64,000 nt of DNA, taken from contig NZ_CALLVK010000021.1 of assembly GCF_938010525.1 (NCBI RefSeq), forward strand, positions 124,001 to 188,000. The letters are read 5' to 3'. The DNA comes from Abiotrophia sp938010525. GTDB taxonomy: Bacteria; Bacillota; Bacilli; Lactobacillales; Aerococcaceae. Each line of letters opens with the position of its first letter. Position 1 is the stretch's first letter. The position numbers and the translations under genes were made by a program. The notes under the pieces were generated by a model. It saw only the letters and a list, made by a program, of their open reading frames with translations, was not told the origin of the DNA and searched no databases. Positions 52,644 through 62,856 of this stretch are shown piece after piece.

Positions 52644-53240
52644 ATGAAACAGAATAATAATCATGCGATGTTCACAGCCTTACCATTCGGGATTTTCTTC
52701 ATCCTCATGGGTCTTTGGGCTGTTCTCAATATCCCGAGTGCAATCAATAAACAGGATCAGGTTGGCCTTATCATATCTAGTATCTTTGGCCTACTCTTTA
52801 TCCCTATGGGCATCAGCTTCATTTTCCTGGCTTTCAAAATCAGACGGGAAACCAAGGCACGCTACGAAGCGACCTACCAACGCTACCCTGAATTGCGTGA
52901 CAACCTCTCCTTGCTGACGGAGCAAGCTAGCTTTGTGGACCCACTCAACCAATTCTATGTCTACCGCGATACCCTCTTCTATATCAAAAACGGCTTCATT
53001 GACTACCAAATCGAAGAGTTAAGCCTAATCGGTGTAAAGATTGAACGCATGAAAGACGGCCCACATGTCTCATCCAACCACCTCTTCTTCCTCTACATGA
53101 GAGAAGGTGAGCAGGAAATGCATTCTTTAGATATGGGGACTGTCAGTCAGCAAAAATACGACAATCTCATTGAACTCTTCCGCTATCTGATGCAAGTCAA
53201 ACCAAGTCTTCGTTTTGAAGATGCCATCTCAGACAAGTAA
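52644..53240 (+). CDS. Membrane protein of unknown function
   Basis: 198 residues with AGGAGG six bases upstream and TATAAT at 52609-52614 as a possible -10. Two membrane segments (about 10-31 and 40-66), then a soluble, probably cytoplasmic domain (about 70-198) with PH-like or YdbT-like beta strands (FVDPLNQFYVYRDTLFYIKNGFIDYQIEELSLIGVKIERMKDG). Family not identified. It is followed 16 bases later by the secreted protein gene, likely co-transcribed. Confidence 0.7.
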   Translation: MKQNNNHAMFTALPFGIFFILMGLWAVLNIPSAINKQDQVGLIISSIFGLLFIPMGISFIFLAFKIRRETKARYEATYQRYPELRDNLSLLTEQASFVDPLNQFYVYRDTLFYIKNGFIDYQIEELSLIGVKIERMKDGPHVSSNHLFFLYMREGEQEMHSLDMGTVSQQKYDNLIELFRYLMQVKPSLRFEDAISDK

Positions 53241-53256
53241 GTCAAGGAGGTAGTAT

Positions 53257-53859
53257 ATGTCTCTATTCAAGAAACTTAGCCTATTAGCAGCCGGTCTGGT
53301 CTTAACGACTAGCCCCGTACTGGCCCAATCGTCATCTGAATCTAGCCAGTCTGGCTCAAGTCAAACTTCTTACGAAAGCCTAGAAGCTGCTAGCAACGAG
53401 TTGACTCCTAAACTGAAGGAAGCCTTAGACCTCAAGGATGCTAAGAAGACTCTTGACAATCTCGCTCAAGTCTTCAAATGGGAAGTAACGGACAGCAAGG
53501 AATCTCAACTAGCTAATACCGACTTCAAGTACACCATCCACCGCTTCGGTCCTGAGGCAGTGCTCCTATCAACTCCCGATAACAAGGTGTTAGCCTTCGC
53601 TATGGCTAAGCTAGACGCCGATAGCATCCGACAACGCATGGCAGGCCTAGGGGTCAAACCTGAAGCCCAAATGGAGCGATTGCTTAATCGGGAACCCTCG
53701 CCTGTCGATAAGGTCTTTGTCGAGACTAAGGATTTCGGCCTTATCCTAAGTGGCCACCGCATCGGTCAGGACGAGAAAAAGCCTGACAAACCACAGTACG
53801 ATCTCTTCCTTATTTACAACCATGATTTCTACAAGGCCATGGTCAAAGACTTTGAATAA
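53257..53859 (+). CDS. Secreted protein of unknown function
   Basis: 200 residues. Signal peptide (about 1-23, cleavage after VLAQ or at LAQS), a Ser/Gln-rich linker (SSSESSQSGSSQTS), then a compact domain (about 40-200) with FKYTIHRFGPEAVLLSTPDNKVLAFAMAKLDAD. AAGGAGG lies upstream of the ATG. No family recognised. It ends the small operon before two back-to-back terminators. Confidence 0.7.
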   Translation: MSLFKKLSLLAAGLVLTTSPVLAQSSSESSQSGSSQTSYESLEAASNELTPKLKEALDLKDAKKTLDNLAQVFKWEVTDSKESQLANTDFKYTIHRFGPEAVLLSTPDNKVLAFAMAKLDADSIRQRMAGLGVKPEAQMERLLNREPSPVDKVFVETKDFGLILSGHRIGQDEKKPDKPQYDLFLIYNHDFYKAMVKDFE

Positions 53860-53862
53860 ACA

Positions 53863-53897
53863 TAAAAGGCTAAGTAAAGAACTTAGCCTTATTTTTA
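53863..53897 (+). terminator. Terminator of the plus-strand operon
   Basis: AAAAGGCTAAGT / ACTTAGCCTTATTTTT hairpin. Confidence 0.85.
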
Positions 53898-53899
53898 TA

Positions 53900-53928
53900 A
53901 AATCCAGGGACAAGAGCCCTGGATTTCT
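53900..53928 (-). terminator. lacZ terminator
   Basis: AAATCCAGGG / CCCTGGATTT hairpin ten bases after the lacZ stop codon. Confidence 0.75.
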
Positions 53929-53938
53929 TGTTTGAGGC

Positions 53939-56900
53939 TTAGTTGTCCAGGGGCCGCCAGGCCATGGTCCAGCGACAGGACAAGCTAGGTCCTGTAATGC
54001 GATAGGCATCTGGCAAGGCAGGACCACAGGAGTTGGTCCCTAGACCACTTTGAGCTAAATCCAGGTTGAGATAATAGCCCGATGGCTCCGGCAATTGATC
54101 GCGGTGGCTAGTCTGGCTCAAGGTCTGCGCACTATAAGGCGATAGACTGAAATTAAGCCCCGAACTAGCTGGAGTCTGGTCTTGAACTTGCCAGAGAACC
54201 GGCGCCTGGACAACTTCTAGCCATGACACCTGGCTACGGTTGCCATTTTCTTGCGGCTTAATGTAAGGCTCATAGAAATCTCCGGCATCCAAACTGAATT
54301 GGGCCCGGTAGCTAGCCGCCTGCTTGTCGGCATAATTTTCAAAAGGTCCCTGCCCCAGATAATGAACCGTCTGGGCATCCACCAATGGCAGGCAAAGGCC
54401 AAAGCGTGGCAAGAAAGGCATTTGGCTATCCAAGTTAGCTTGGACTTCCAAACTTAACTGGCCATCCTTAGCCAGTTTCCAAGCCCCTGTCAGACTCAAT
54501 GGATTCTGCCGCGCCAGCGCCGTCATAGCCCCTGAGAAATGTAGGCTAACACCATCTGCTTGAACTTCTAGGTGACTGTCTCGAATCCAAAGCTGACTGT
54601 GATGATAATTGGCCGCTTCCCATTCCTTACGAACATGGCGATCATTATCTGTTGGAGCCCTCCAAATTTGCCAGAAGGCAGCTTGCTTGAGCAGTTCCTG
54701 ACCGGCATAGCTAATTTGACTTGGCGCCATTCTCCCCTTATCAAAGGTCAAGACTAGGTCGCCCCAGGTCAACTGATAACTGGCCAGGCCTTCCTGGCCA
54801 CTGACGGCTTGTGGCGCTTGGCTCAGACTAGGGACTTCATAGGCTGCCAAGCTTACCTGGTCGAAGCCATATTCCTCTTCATTTTCCAGGCCCAAATAGA
54901 CAAAGCGGACACTGGCCATACTAGCTAGGTCCCCACAGCAAGTTAAGTCGACCCAAGTAGTTTGACCTGGCTCAGCCTGCCAAATTGCACAGTCTTGACT
55001 AGTTAAGAGCAAGCCCTCCCGATTAAAGGCTTCCACGCGCAAGTAGAGGGCCTCTGCCAAATTCAAAAAGGCATAGTCATTACGGAAGCAAGCTCGATGG
55101 GCTTGTAAATCAAAGTCAATTAAGCGGACTGGCCGGAAGACCTGTTTATGCTCTAAGAGACCCGTATGCAAGGTCCGATCAGGATAGACCAAGCCATCCA
55201 TGCAGAAGTTGCCGAAGTGCGGATAGTCGCCAAAGTCGCCCCCGTAACGGTAGGCAAGTTCTGCTTGCCCCGCTTGTGGCACTGCGATAGCATGGTCACA
55301 CCATTCCCAGACGAAGAGTCCAATCAATTGAGGATGTCGCTGCATGCAGTCATAATAATCTTCCAGACCACCCGGTCCATTGCCCATGGCATGGGCATAC
55401 TCGCAGAGCATGAGCGGCCGATCAAGTGGTGCATATTGGCCCCCCTCGCTGAAATAGAGCGTCTCGATTTCTTCAATAGAAGGATACATCCGACTGTAGA
55501 CTTCCACATGCTGCTTATTGTGCGCCTTAGCTGGGTCACGGAAATAATAGCCTTCATAGTGCAGAATCCGTGTCGGATCCCAAGACTTGGCTTGGGCCAG
55601 CAGGACTTCGAAATTGACGCCAAAGCCTGATTCATTACCCGCCGACCACATGATAATGGAGGAAAAGTTCCGCAATGGCAAGACATTGGCTGCCATACGA
55701 GTTACTAGAGCCTCTTGCCACTCAGGATCCTCCGCTATCTGATTAAAGTTGCGGCTATAGCCACGGCCATATAGATCTACCACCCCATGACACTCTATGT
55801 CGGCCTCACTGACCACATAAAAGCCCAAGCGATCACATAGCTCATAGAATTCTGGTGACTTTGGATAGTGAGCCGTCCGAATAGCATTGAAGTTATGGTG
55901 CTTGATGAGCATCAAGTCCTGAACTTGGCGTTCCAAGGTCACCGTCGCTCCCGTATCCGGCCAAGAATCGTGGTGGTTAACCCCTATGAGTCGGATAGCC
56001 TGATGGTTACAGTAGAGGCCAGCTTTATCGATGGCTAACTCACGCAGACCAATGGCTTGTTTATAGGTCTCGCCTGCCACCGACCAGTAGAGCGTGTATA
56101 GGTATGGTTTTTCAGCCGACCAGAGATGAGGCTCATCAAGGGACAAGGTCAAGGTCTGCTGGCTAGAATCCAGTGGCAGATTGGTCTCCTCCAAGACTAG
56201 CTGCCCCTCCGCATCTTCCAAGCGATAGGACCAGCTCCCCCCTGTCTGATTAAGGGACCAAGACCATTCCAACTGGGCCGACTGGCCATCTGGCGCTACT
56301 TGGGGACGCAGATGAAAATCAACTAGTCCCTGAACAGACCGCCGTCTCAGATAGACATCGCGGAAAATACCACTCATGCGGAATTTGTCCTGATCTTCCA
56401 GATAAGTCCCATCACACCATTTGAGAACTAGCACTGCTAGCTGGTTCTGCCCTTCTTTGATATAAGGGGTTAAATCATAAACTTGCAAGCTGTGCGAAAT
56501 TTGCCCATAACCGACAAAATGATCATTGACCCAGACATAAGCAGCTGAGTCTACTCCTTCTAGCACCAGTTCTGTCCCAGGCAGGTCTGCTAAATCCCTA
56601 ATCTCAAAGCTTCGTTTATAAAGCCCGGCAGGATTGGCATAAGGCACATAAGGCGGATTAAATGGAATGGGATATTCCGTATTGGTGTATTGAAAGTGAT
56701 CGTATCCCTGATACTGCCAACAACTCGGCACCGGCATCGTGGTCCAATCCAAGTCCTCTTGGTGAGTCGTCAACCAATAAGGCGCTTCTATCAAGCGGAC
56801 ATTATCAAAATAATGGAAATCCCAATCCCCATTCAAGTTCACAAAACGAGACGATTCCTGTCGCCGCTTGGCTCGCTTGGCCTCTTCTAAATTCCCATAG

Positions 56901-56977
56901 GGAATGAAGTAGGCCGCCTGTGGCATTTGGCCAACAGACTGAAGACTCAGGTCTTCAAAAAAGTTACTTATTAACAT
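53939..56977 (-). CDS. lacZ: Beta-galactosidase (GH2, LacZ type)
   Basis: 1,012 residues, full LacZ length, with no signal peptide. The jelly-roll N-terminal domain (SRFVNLNGDWDFHYF), the catalytic barrel with acid/base E449 in WSAGNES and nucleophile E526 in LMLCEYAHAMGNG, and the C-terminal beta-galactosidase small chain domain are visible. It cleaves terminal beta-galactose inside the cell. No lactose permease is nearby. The start has AAGGGGGA upstream. It lies next to a glycan-releasing surface enzyme and near a fucosidase. Confidence 0.95.
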   Translation of the reverse strand: MLISNFFEDLSLQSVGQMPQAAYFIPYGNLEEAKRAKRRQESSRFVNLNGDWDFHYFDNVRLIEAPYWLTTHQEDLDWTTMPVPSCWQYQGYDHFQYTNTEYPIPFNPPYVPYANPAGLYKRSFEIRDLADLPGTELVLEGVDSAAYVWVNDHFVGYGQISHSLQVYDLTPYIKEGQNQLAVLVLKWCDGTYLEDQDKFRMSGIFRDVYLRRRSVQGLVDFHLRPQVAPDGQSAQLEWSWSLNQTGGSWSYRLEDAEGQLVLEETNLPLDSSQQTLTLSLDEPHLWSAEKPYLYTLYWSVAGETYKQAIGLRELAIDKAGLYCNHQAIRLIGVNHHDSWPDTGATVTLERQVQDLMLIKHHNFNAIRTAHYPKSPEFYELCDRLGFYVVSEADIECHGVVDLYGRGYSRNFNQIAEDPEWQEALVTRMAANVLPLRNFSSIIMWSAGNESGFGVNFEVLLAQAKSWDPTRILHYEGYYFRDPAKAHNKQHVEVYSRMYPSIEEIETLYFSEGGQYAPLDRPLMLCEYAHAMGNGPGGLEDYYDCMQRHPQLIGLFVWEWCDHAIAVPQAGQAELAYRYGGDFGDYPHFGNFCMDGLVYPDRTLHTGLLEHKQVFRPVRLIDFDLQAHRACFRNDYAFLNLAEALYLRVEAFNREGLLLTSQDCAIWQAEPGQTTWVDLTCCGDLASMASVRFVYLGLENEEEYGFDQVSLAAYEVPSLSQAPQAVSGQEGLASYQLTWGDLVLTFDKGRMAPSQISYAGQELLKQAAFWQIWRAPTDNDRHVRKEWEAANYHHSQLWIRDSHLEVQADGVSLHFSGAMTALARQNPLSLTGAWKLAKDGQLSLEVQANLDSQMPFLPRFGLCLPLVDAQTVHYLGQGPFENYADKQAASYRAQFSLDAGDFYEPYIKPQENGNRSQVSWLEVVQAPVLWQVQDQTPASSGLNFSLSPYSAQTLSQTSHRDQLPEPSGYYLNLDLAQSGLGTNSCGPALPDAYRITGPSLSCRWTMAWRPLDN

Positions 56978-57000
56978 GGCTATCCCCCTTCAGCGCATGA

Positions 57001-57018
57001 CCAGGTCGAAACACCTGG
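57001..57018. promoter_or_regulatory. Inverted repeat in the lacZ leader
   Basis: CCAGGT, six-base spacer, ACCTGG, between a TATAAT -10 box (57038-57043, minus strand) and the lacZ start. A possible operator or leader hairpin. Confidence 0.4.
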
Positions 57019-57099
57019 ATACGCTTCCTTCTCTTCTATTATAGCATAAGTCCCTTGGCCAGGAACCCACGCACCCCAAACTTGTTATCAATTCTCCAC

Positions 57100-57129
57100 A
57101 AAAAACTGCCCCTAAGGGGCAGTTTTTTT
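57100..57129 (-). terminator. Terminator of the GH85 gene
   Basis: AAAAAACTGCCCC / GGGGCAGTTTTTT hairpin, strong on the minus strand. Confidence 0.88.
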
Positions 57130-57135
57130 GCCTTC

Positions 57136-60100
57136 TTACTCTCTTTCACGTTTAGGACGGAGTCCTAAGATTCCTAAGAATGAGAGGACCAGTCCACCTA
57201 GGACAAAGCCAGATGGGCTCTCACCCGTTTCGGGTAGGCGGTCCTCATGGCTAGCAACTGCTAGCACCTTGTCACCAGCCGGTCTAGCTTGGCTTGCTTG
57301 TGTTTGCTCTTCTGGCCCAACCGGATCACTTTGCCCTGGTTGACTCGGTTCTTGGCTTTGTTCCGCTTTAGCGAAGACTAAGGCGTAGTGGGTAAAGTGT
57401 GGCCCCTCAAAGACAAGCCGGCCATCTTGCACTTGGAAAGGCAAACTTTGTGCTGGCCCGTCCTCAGGCAAGAAGAGTACTTGTTCTACTTTTTGGCCTT
57501 GAGGCGCTGGTAGACTGACCTTAGCTGGATATTGAGTATCCACATCCCGACCCTGAGCGTCTTGGCCTTCAATATCATAGACAAGGGCTTGCCGTCCCGC
57601 TAAGGCTTGTTTTTCAGCTTCCGTCAGGTCTTCTGGCCCTAGCTTACCAACCTTGAGACCCGCAATCCGACTTGGCTCCAGCCCTGAGAAGGCGACGGTG
57701 ACATCGTGACTTGGGTCATGCAAGACGGTCGGCGTGACTTTCTTAGCTGCTAAGATTCTTTCTTCAAGTTGAGCCTTAGCTGTCGCAAAGTCTGCCGGAC
57801 TTACCAAGTCTTGGTCCATCAAGGTCCGTGCCTGACTGACTTGTTTGCTTAGTTTATCCTTTAATTCAGGATCTTGTAGACGGTCCGCCCAGTCCTGACC
57901 TAATGAGGCCACTGCGCCTAGAACTAGGCGCGCCTCATCGCGACCTTTCTGGCCCGATAGCTTGCCTAGGGCTTTATTCAAATTAGCGAGTGCCGCATCT
58001 ACCTGAGCTTGCTCAGCGGTCTGTGCTGTCTTAACTAAGTCCTGAGCCTTGCTGACACTATCCTTAAGGGCCGCCTGTTCTTCTGGGGTTGCAAATTGAT
58101 AGCGGTAGTGCGGAAGCAGGCGCTCAACTTCAGCTAATTTCTGGTTGAGATATTCCAAGTTAGCCTCTTCTTTTTCCACCCAAACAGAAAAGTCCACGGT
58201 AAAGTCTTGATAGTGCAGAGTTACTTTCTGCTCACCTAATCGTTGAGGGTCATAACCAGAGACTGTAACACCTGGATCTTGGAAGGTATGGGTGTGGTGG
58301 CTTTGGTCTGAATACACTACTTGGAATCTGCCCTTGGATAAATCCAAGTCTTGGCCTGGACGATAGTGTTGATTTGGCAGAGTCGTAATAGCCAGATGGG
58401 TAATTTCCTTACTGTCATCGTTCGAATCGGCCTTAGCTACATAGACTCTCAGCGTTTGAGCTAGGGTTTGGCCCAGGTAGCTGACCGTTAGATCTTGAGC
58501 ACCCAGCTTAGTCGCATCATAACCGCTGACTGTCACCCCTGGGTGGGTCAGGTTAATGAATTGATCCTCTTTGGCTCCTTCTAGACGAACTCGCAATTTA
58601 GCACCTGCTAGATTCAAGCCATCCTTGACATGATAGACCGTTTGCTCTAAGCCATGTTCCAAGCTGACTTCCTGAATCTTTTGGTGAGCGCTCGTGGAAT
58701 CTACTAAGACTGCGGATAGGTTGCTAGCTTCCTTGCCTTCTTCCCAGGTCTTATAGTAGAGCAAATGGCTGCCTTCTGCTAAGCGAACTGGTTGGAAACT
58801 GTAGTCTCCCGCTTGATCAGCCTTTACTTCCCCTAGTAGCTGAGTCGCTTCCCGGTCAGCATAAAGTCTCACTGTGGCCTTGGCAGGCACCTTGTTCAAA
58901 CCAACTTGGACATAGCCATCCCCCAAAGATTGAGCGGCCACATTAGCCATTGGCAGGTTGGTGGATTCTTTGGAAGCAGCTTGTTCATACATCTTCCAGT
59001 TATAGATTCGAATCGCTCCCCAAGGCGTTCCGTTATGGGAAGTCACCACGTCCAAACGCCATTCTTGAGCGGTGATTGGTCGATCTAGGTCCACATCCGT
59101 TACATGAGCACGGTTGCCACGAATTGATTTAGCCAGTAACCATTCTCCGGTGGTCATATCCTTGTAGTAGAGGTCAAAGTCGCGGGTATTCATGAGACCG
59201 TCATTGACAGACTCGCCACCAGCCCCAGCATGTTCAACCACCCAGCGACGGACCGTTCTGACTTGGCTGAGTTTAATGTCGACATGACCTTGAGGATCTA
59301 GAATACACCATTTGTCGGCATTAGAGGTAATGGTCCCGTTCAACATGGCGTCAGCTGGCTCAGAACCATCGCTAGGCCCGGATGCAAAGGTCACAGTAGC
59401 TCCTGGCACAATATTAGGTGCCTGCTCTTGTGGTTGTGTCGTATCAGACGTAGTCATTTGCCAGTCAAAAGTCGCATAGCCGGCTTCGGACCGCAAGCCA
59501 TTCTTGCCCACGGCCACCACTTTGAGCCGTTGAGTCGTCCCATTAGCATCCTGTGGTCGAGTCACTTTAGCTAAATAAATATGGTGGTTAGATGAACCAG
59601 TCAGTAGATGCCATTTATTAGGTGCGACTTCTTGATAGACTTCATAGTAATCCGCATTGGCACTTGGTGTAAAGGCTAGATGGGCTTGTGCCTGACGGCT
59701 AGAGCTGAGTTGCTTAGACACAACCTGTACTTGGCTTGGGGCCACAGGGGCTGTTGCCGTCTTCAAGAGGTCGATTTGCCCTAGGTTGAAGCGATAAGCA
59801 GCTTGATCTGTCTCACTCTCAAAGGCAAACTTAATGGCATAGATCGTTTTGCCCTTCAAGCTAGATAGGTCCAAAGTATCTTGGTGCCAGTCTTTGCCTG
59901 GCGTTAAATCAAAGTAATGGAAGCTATCGGCGCTATAGTTGGCCTGGGTGGCTAAGCCGACCCGGACACGGCTTCCTAGGCCACCTTTGTGGGCTAGCTT
60001 CAACTGCGTAGTCTCACCCACAGCTAACTTGGTGGCATAAAGCATGGCTTCTTCGGGATTCTTAGCCCCTAAATGACCAGAAAATTGAAGTGAGTTCCCG

Positions 60101-61701
60101 CCGTTATAGGCATCTTCAAAGTCATAGTCACCCTTAAGGCCAGCTTCCCCATTCTTAGAACGAATCCACCAACGCCAGGTTGGTAAAATACCAGACACCG
60201 ACCGGTAGTTCCATTCAGAGTCTTTAGAGACTTGGCCATCTACATACCAACGTTTACCGTGACCCGTATTGAAGCTGGTGTGGAATTGGTCGCCTAGAAT
60301 GGCTGTTTTATCAGCGATGTAGCCAGACAAGCCATACCAAGTGCTATCTTCTGGTTTTGGCTTGGTTGGGTCTTGTTGCAAGCCCGTCCAGAAGTTGTTT
60401 TCTTCCCGGTGGTAACTTTCCCCGGTGGTCCCAATCCCTAGGATGGAATCCGGTGCAAAGAGCCCCAAGGAAGTCCGAAGCTTGCCTTGGTCATCTAGCA
60501 AGTCCCAGAATGGCACCTGGGTCTTATAAGAGTTCTTCTGTAATTCAAAGCCCATATAGACATCATACTGGGAACGATTGACAGCCTTAGCGCTATTGAC
60601 CGATTCATCCACTGATGCCTTACCCCAGTTGAAGTTGGCGAAGAACTCGTCGACTGGAACAGGACCTTGTGGTTTTTCTGCCTTCATATAATCGCGGTTA
60701 ACTTCTGTTAAGGCGTTTTGGTGATTACGTTGGCCGTTAATATCAAAGGCATCATACCAAGAAAATTTGAGATTCACTTTTTGCTCGGCCGCATATTGTT
60801 TAGCATAGAGCATGAACTGCCGCATCTTCTCACCCTTGCCATAGAGGCCATGGCCGGTGGTTTCTTGGTTAATAAAGTAGCCATCATAGCCATAGTATTT
60901 GGCTACGTCAACTAGCTTGCGCGCGAGCGGGAAGGTGTTAGAGCCTTCTTGATCCTCTTGCAAGAACTCCAAGAAACGTTTGCGGTCAGCACGACTCGTG
61001 GACCAGTTGAAGAAGAGGGTCCCATAGACTGGCACCCCATTACGGTGGCCAGCATCAATGACATCAGGGCTTGGCACTAAACCATCCCAGAATACCATGG
61101 AATCCAGGTATTGCCAGTGGTCGAAGGCATAGGTCTTAAACTCCTCGCCCCCAACAGAGGAATGGTCTTCCGCCTTGGCGTTCATATTCGATAGGGCTTG
61201 AACCTTAGCATCTGGGTTAGCCGTTGGGTTGACTACATGTCCTTGATAATGCGAAGCTAGGGGGACACTGGCCCGGTTAATTTCGTCATCCTGACGCGCT
61301 CCCGGTTGCCAATCTAGGAGTTCTTGCCAGGTTTGGAACTTCACTTCCTTTGGCTTGACCTCTCCACCTTGCTTTTGCGGTGTGTCAGGCACTTCTTGAG
61401 CAGGGGCAGGATTGGCAACTGCTTGGTTGCTTTCTGCACTCGCTTGACTGGTCTGATCTGACTCACTGCTAGCTGGGCTTGAGGCTGGCTCTTCACTTAG
61501 GCTCGAATTGTCACTAGGGGACGTGGCAGTCTGACTGACCTCAGTTTCGGGACTAAGCTGGTCTATGGTAGCCTCTGTATCTGAAGTCACCACTTCTTCC
61601 GCCGCTACCCGAGGGGCTCCGGCCAACAACAAACCAATGGCCAGGGAAGAGGCTAGGGCTGCCTTCATCTGCCAATGGGGGGAAACACTTGTCTTGCTCA
61701 T
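57136..61701 (-). CDS. Cell-wall-anchored endo-beta-N-acetylglucosaminidase (GH85, EndoD type)
   Basis: 1,521 residues from the ATG at 61701 (AAAGGAG eight bases upstream). Signal peptide (about 1-34), Ser/Glu-rich linker, GH85 barrel (about 115-480) with the expected catalytic Asn and Glu in GYFINQETTGHG (N278, E280), then galactose-binding-like beta-sandwiches, bacterial Ig-like repeats (VTVSGYDATKLGAQ, VTVSGYDPQRLGEQ), a FIVAR-type helical domain (about 1215-1285), and a sortase signal LPETG near residue 1489 with membrane segment and RPKRERE tail. It cuts the chitobiose core of N-linked glycans on host glycoproteins at the cell surface. The related pneumococcal EndoD acts on trimmed glycans. 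A cre-like site overlaps its promoter region. Confidence 0.93.
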   Translation of the reverse strand: MSKTSVSPHWQMKAALASSLAIGLLLAGAPRVAAEEVVTSDTEATIDQLSPETEVSQTATSPSDNSSLSEEPASSPASSESDQTSQASAESNQAVANPAPAQEVPDTPQKQGGEVKPKEVKFQTWQELLDWQPGARQDDEINRASVPLASHYQGHVVNPTANPDAKVQALSNMNAKAEDHSSVGGEEFKTYAFDHWQYLDSMVFWDGLVPSPDVIDAGHRNGVPVYGTLFFNWSTSRADRKRFLEFLQEDQEGSNTFPLARKLVDVAKYYGYDGYFINQETTGHGLYGKGEKMRQFMLYAKQYAAEQKVNLKFSWYDAFDINGQRNHQNALTEVNRDYMKAEKPQGPVPVDEFFANFNWGKASVDESVNSAKAVNRSQYDVYMGFELQKNSYKTQVPFWDLLDDQGKLRTSLGLFAPDSILGIGTTGESYHREENNFWTGLQQDPTKPKPEDSTWYGLSGYIADKTAILGDQFHTSFNTGHGKRWYVDGQVSKDSEWNYRSVSGILPTWRWWIRSKNGEAGLKGDYDFEDAYNGGNSLQFSGHLGAKNPEEAMLYATKLAVGETTQLKLAHKGGLGSRVRVGLATQANYSADSFHYFDLTPGKDWHQDTLDLSSLKGKTIYAIKFAFESETDQAAYRFNLGQIDLLKTATAPVAPSQVQVVSKQLSSSRQAQAHLAFTPSANADYYEVYQEVAPNKWHLLTGSSNHHIYLAKVTRPQDANGTTQRLKVVAVGKNGLRSEAGYATFDWQMTTSDTTQPQEQAPNIVPGATVTFASGPSDGSEPADAMLNGTITSNADKWCILDPQGHVDIKLSQVRTVRRWVVEHAGAGGESVNDGLMNTRDFDLYYKDMTTGEWLLAKSIRGNRAHVTDVDLDRPITAQEWRLDVVTSHNGTPWGAIRIYNWKMYEQAASKESTNLPMANVAAQSLGDGYVQVGLNKVPAKATVRLYADREATQLLGEVKADQAGDYSFQPVRLAEGSHLLYYKTWEEGKEASNLSAVLVDSTSAHQKIQEVSLEHGLEQTVYHVKDGLNLAGAKLRVRLEGAKEDQFINLTHPGVTVSGYDATKLGAQDLTVSYLGQTLAQTLRVYVAKADSNDDSKEITHLAITTLPNQHYRPGQDLDLSKGRFQVVYSDQSHHTHTFQDPGVTVSGYDPQRLGEQKVTLHYQDFTVDFSVWVEKEEANLEYLNQKLAEVERLLPHYRYQFATPEEQAALKDSVSKAQDLVKTAQTAEQAQVDAALANLNKALGKLSGQKGRDEARLVLGAVASLGQDWADRLQDPELKDKLSKQVSQARTLMDQDLVSPADFATAKAQLEERILAAKKVTPTVLHDPSHDVTVAFSGLEPSRIAGLKVGKLGPEDLTEAEKQALAGRQALVYDIEGQDAQGRDVDTQYPAKVSLPAPQGQKVEQVLFLPEDGPAQSLPFQVQDGRLVFEGPHFTHYALVFAKAEQSQEPSQPGQSDPVGPEEQTQASQARPAGDKVLAVASHEDRLPETGESPSGFVLGGLVLSFLGILGLRPKRERE

Positions 61702-61740
61702 ACTTCTAACTCCTTTCATATTTGGTCTTGCTTTACCCCC

Positions 61741-61760
61741 ATTATATGACTGCGCTTACA
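61741..61760 (-). promoter_or_regulatory. -10 box and cre-like site of the GH85 gene
   Basis: TATAAT (61741-61746) on the minus strand; directly adjacent TGACTGCGCTTACA (61747-61760, plus-strand reading) matches the CcpA cre consensus at all but two fixed positions. Catabolite repression is plausible. Confidence 0.4.
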
Positions 61761-61864
61761 CAATAACTATCTCAAAACTATAGATAAATTATCAGAAATT
61801 ATGGCTGTTGTATGCCACCCTCTTGACTAGCAAAGACTTGTTCTTATCTACCTCTACATAAGAT

Positions 61865-61889
61865 AAAAAACCCGCCAAAAGGCGGGTTT
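61865..61889 (-). terminator. Terminator of the walJ-like gene
   Basis: AACCCGCC / GGCGGGTT hairpin with six T residues on the minus strand. Confidence 0.88.
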
Positions 61890-61901
61890 GAATTCAGGTG
61901 A

Positions 61902-62732
61902 TTAAAGGTACTTAAGTGGCGTCGCTAGTTCTGGATCGGTCATATGAACCTTGAGTCGACGACCGACTTCAATATCATGTTGTTCTAGAATACCCGTACA
62001 GGTAGAGAGGGCTAATTCCTTGGTGTTATTTTCCTTACTCAAGTGGCCCAAATAAATATCTTGGGTGCTAGTCCCTAGCATATCGACCATGGCCAGGGCG
62101 CCATCTTCATTAGACAAATGGCCCTTGTCACCCAAAATCCGTTGCTTAAGCGACCAAGGATAGGCGCCATAGCGTAACATTTCAATCTCGTGGTTAGATT
62201 CAATCAGATAGGCGTTGGCATTCTGCAAGAGGCTACGAAGTCTTTCGCTGACATAGCCTGAGTCCGTCAACATGACGAACTGCTTATCTCCCTGTTGGAA
62301 GGCATAGAATTGAGGCATGGCCGCATCATGGCTGACTTGATAGGTTAAGACATCCAAGTCCCCGAAGGTCACCAACTGATCTGGTTCTAACTCGCGACGG
62401 TTGTCAGGGTCAATGGCCCCCAGCATCCCATCCATGGCTTGCCAGGTTGCCTTATTAGCATATACTGGCAAATTATATTTGCGGGATAGAACGCCTACCC
62501 CATGAATATGGTCCTTATGTTCATGCGTCACCAAAATGGCATCCACATCGGCCACACTGCGGTCAATCTGGGCCATCAAAGATTCTATTTTCTTGCCACT
62601 CAAACCCGCATCGACCAAGAGTCGTTGGCGGTCTGACTCCACATAGGTGACATTGCCGCTACTACCGGACGCCAAGATTGAAAATCTTAAGCCATTGGCA
62701 TTCTGGCTTATTTCCTGCGCTCTTACAATCAC
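61902..62732 (-). CDS. walJ: MBL-fold metallohydrolase, YycJ/WalJ family
   Basis: 276 residues from a GTG. The motif THEHKDHIHG (about 69-78) and later H and D residues form the two-metal site; FSILASGSSGNVTYVE at residues 17-32 is characteristic of YycJ. The family is usually at the end of the walRK operon and has been linked to coupling of cell division, wall growth and DNA repair. Here it is not next to walRK. About ten residues longer at the N-terminus than typical. Confidence 0.85.
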   Translation of the reverse strand: MIVRAQEISQNANGLRFSILASGSSGNVTYVESDRQRLLVDAGLSGKKIESLMAQIDRSVADVDAILVTHEHKDHIHGVGVLSRKYNLPVYANKATWQAMDGMLGAIDPDNRRELEPDQLVTFGDLDVLTYQVSHDAAMPQFYAFQQGDKQFVMLTDSGYVSERLRSLLQNANAYLIESNHEIEMLRYGAYPWSLKQRILGDKGHLSNEDGALAMVDMLGTSTQDIYLGHLSKENNTKELALSTCTGILEQHDIEVGRRLKVHMTDPELATPLKYL

Positions 62733-62856
62733 ACACTCGCCTACTTCCCTATCTTCAAATCACACGCTATCTAAGACCCTCTGGAATTATTTCCTAGTCT
62801 CATCTCCACTGTCTAGTATACGCAAAAGGACCCTTCAGTGCTAGTAATATGCGTAT

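Noticed and set aside
55166..55630. 154-residue reading frame on the plus strand inside lacZ
   Set aside because: Antisense to a conserved GH2 domain and no ribosome binding site; a codon-usage shadow.
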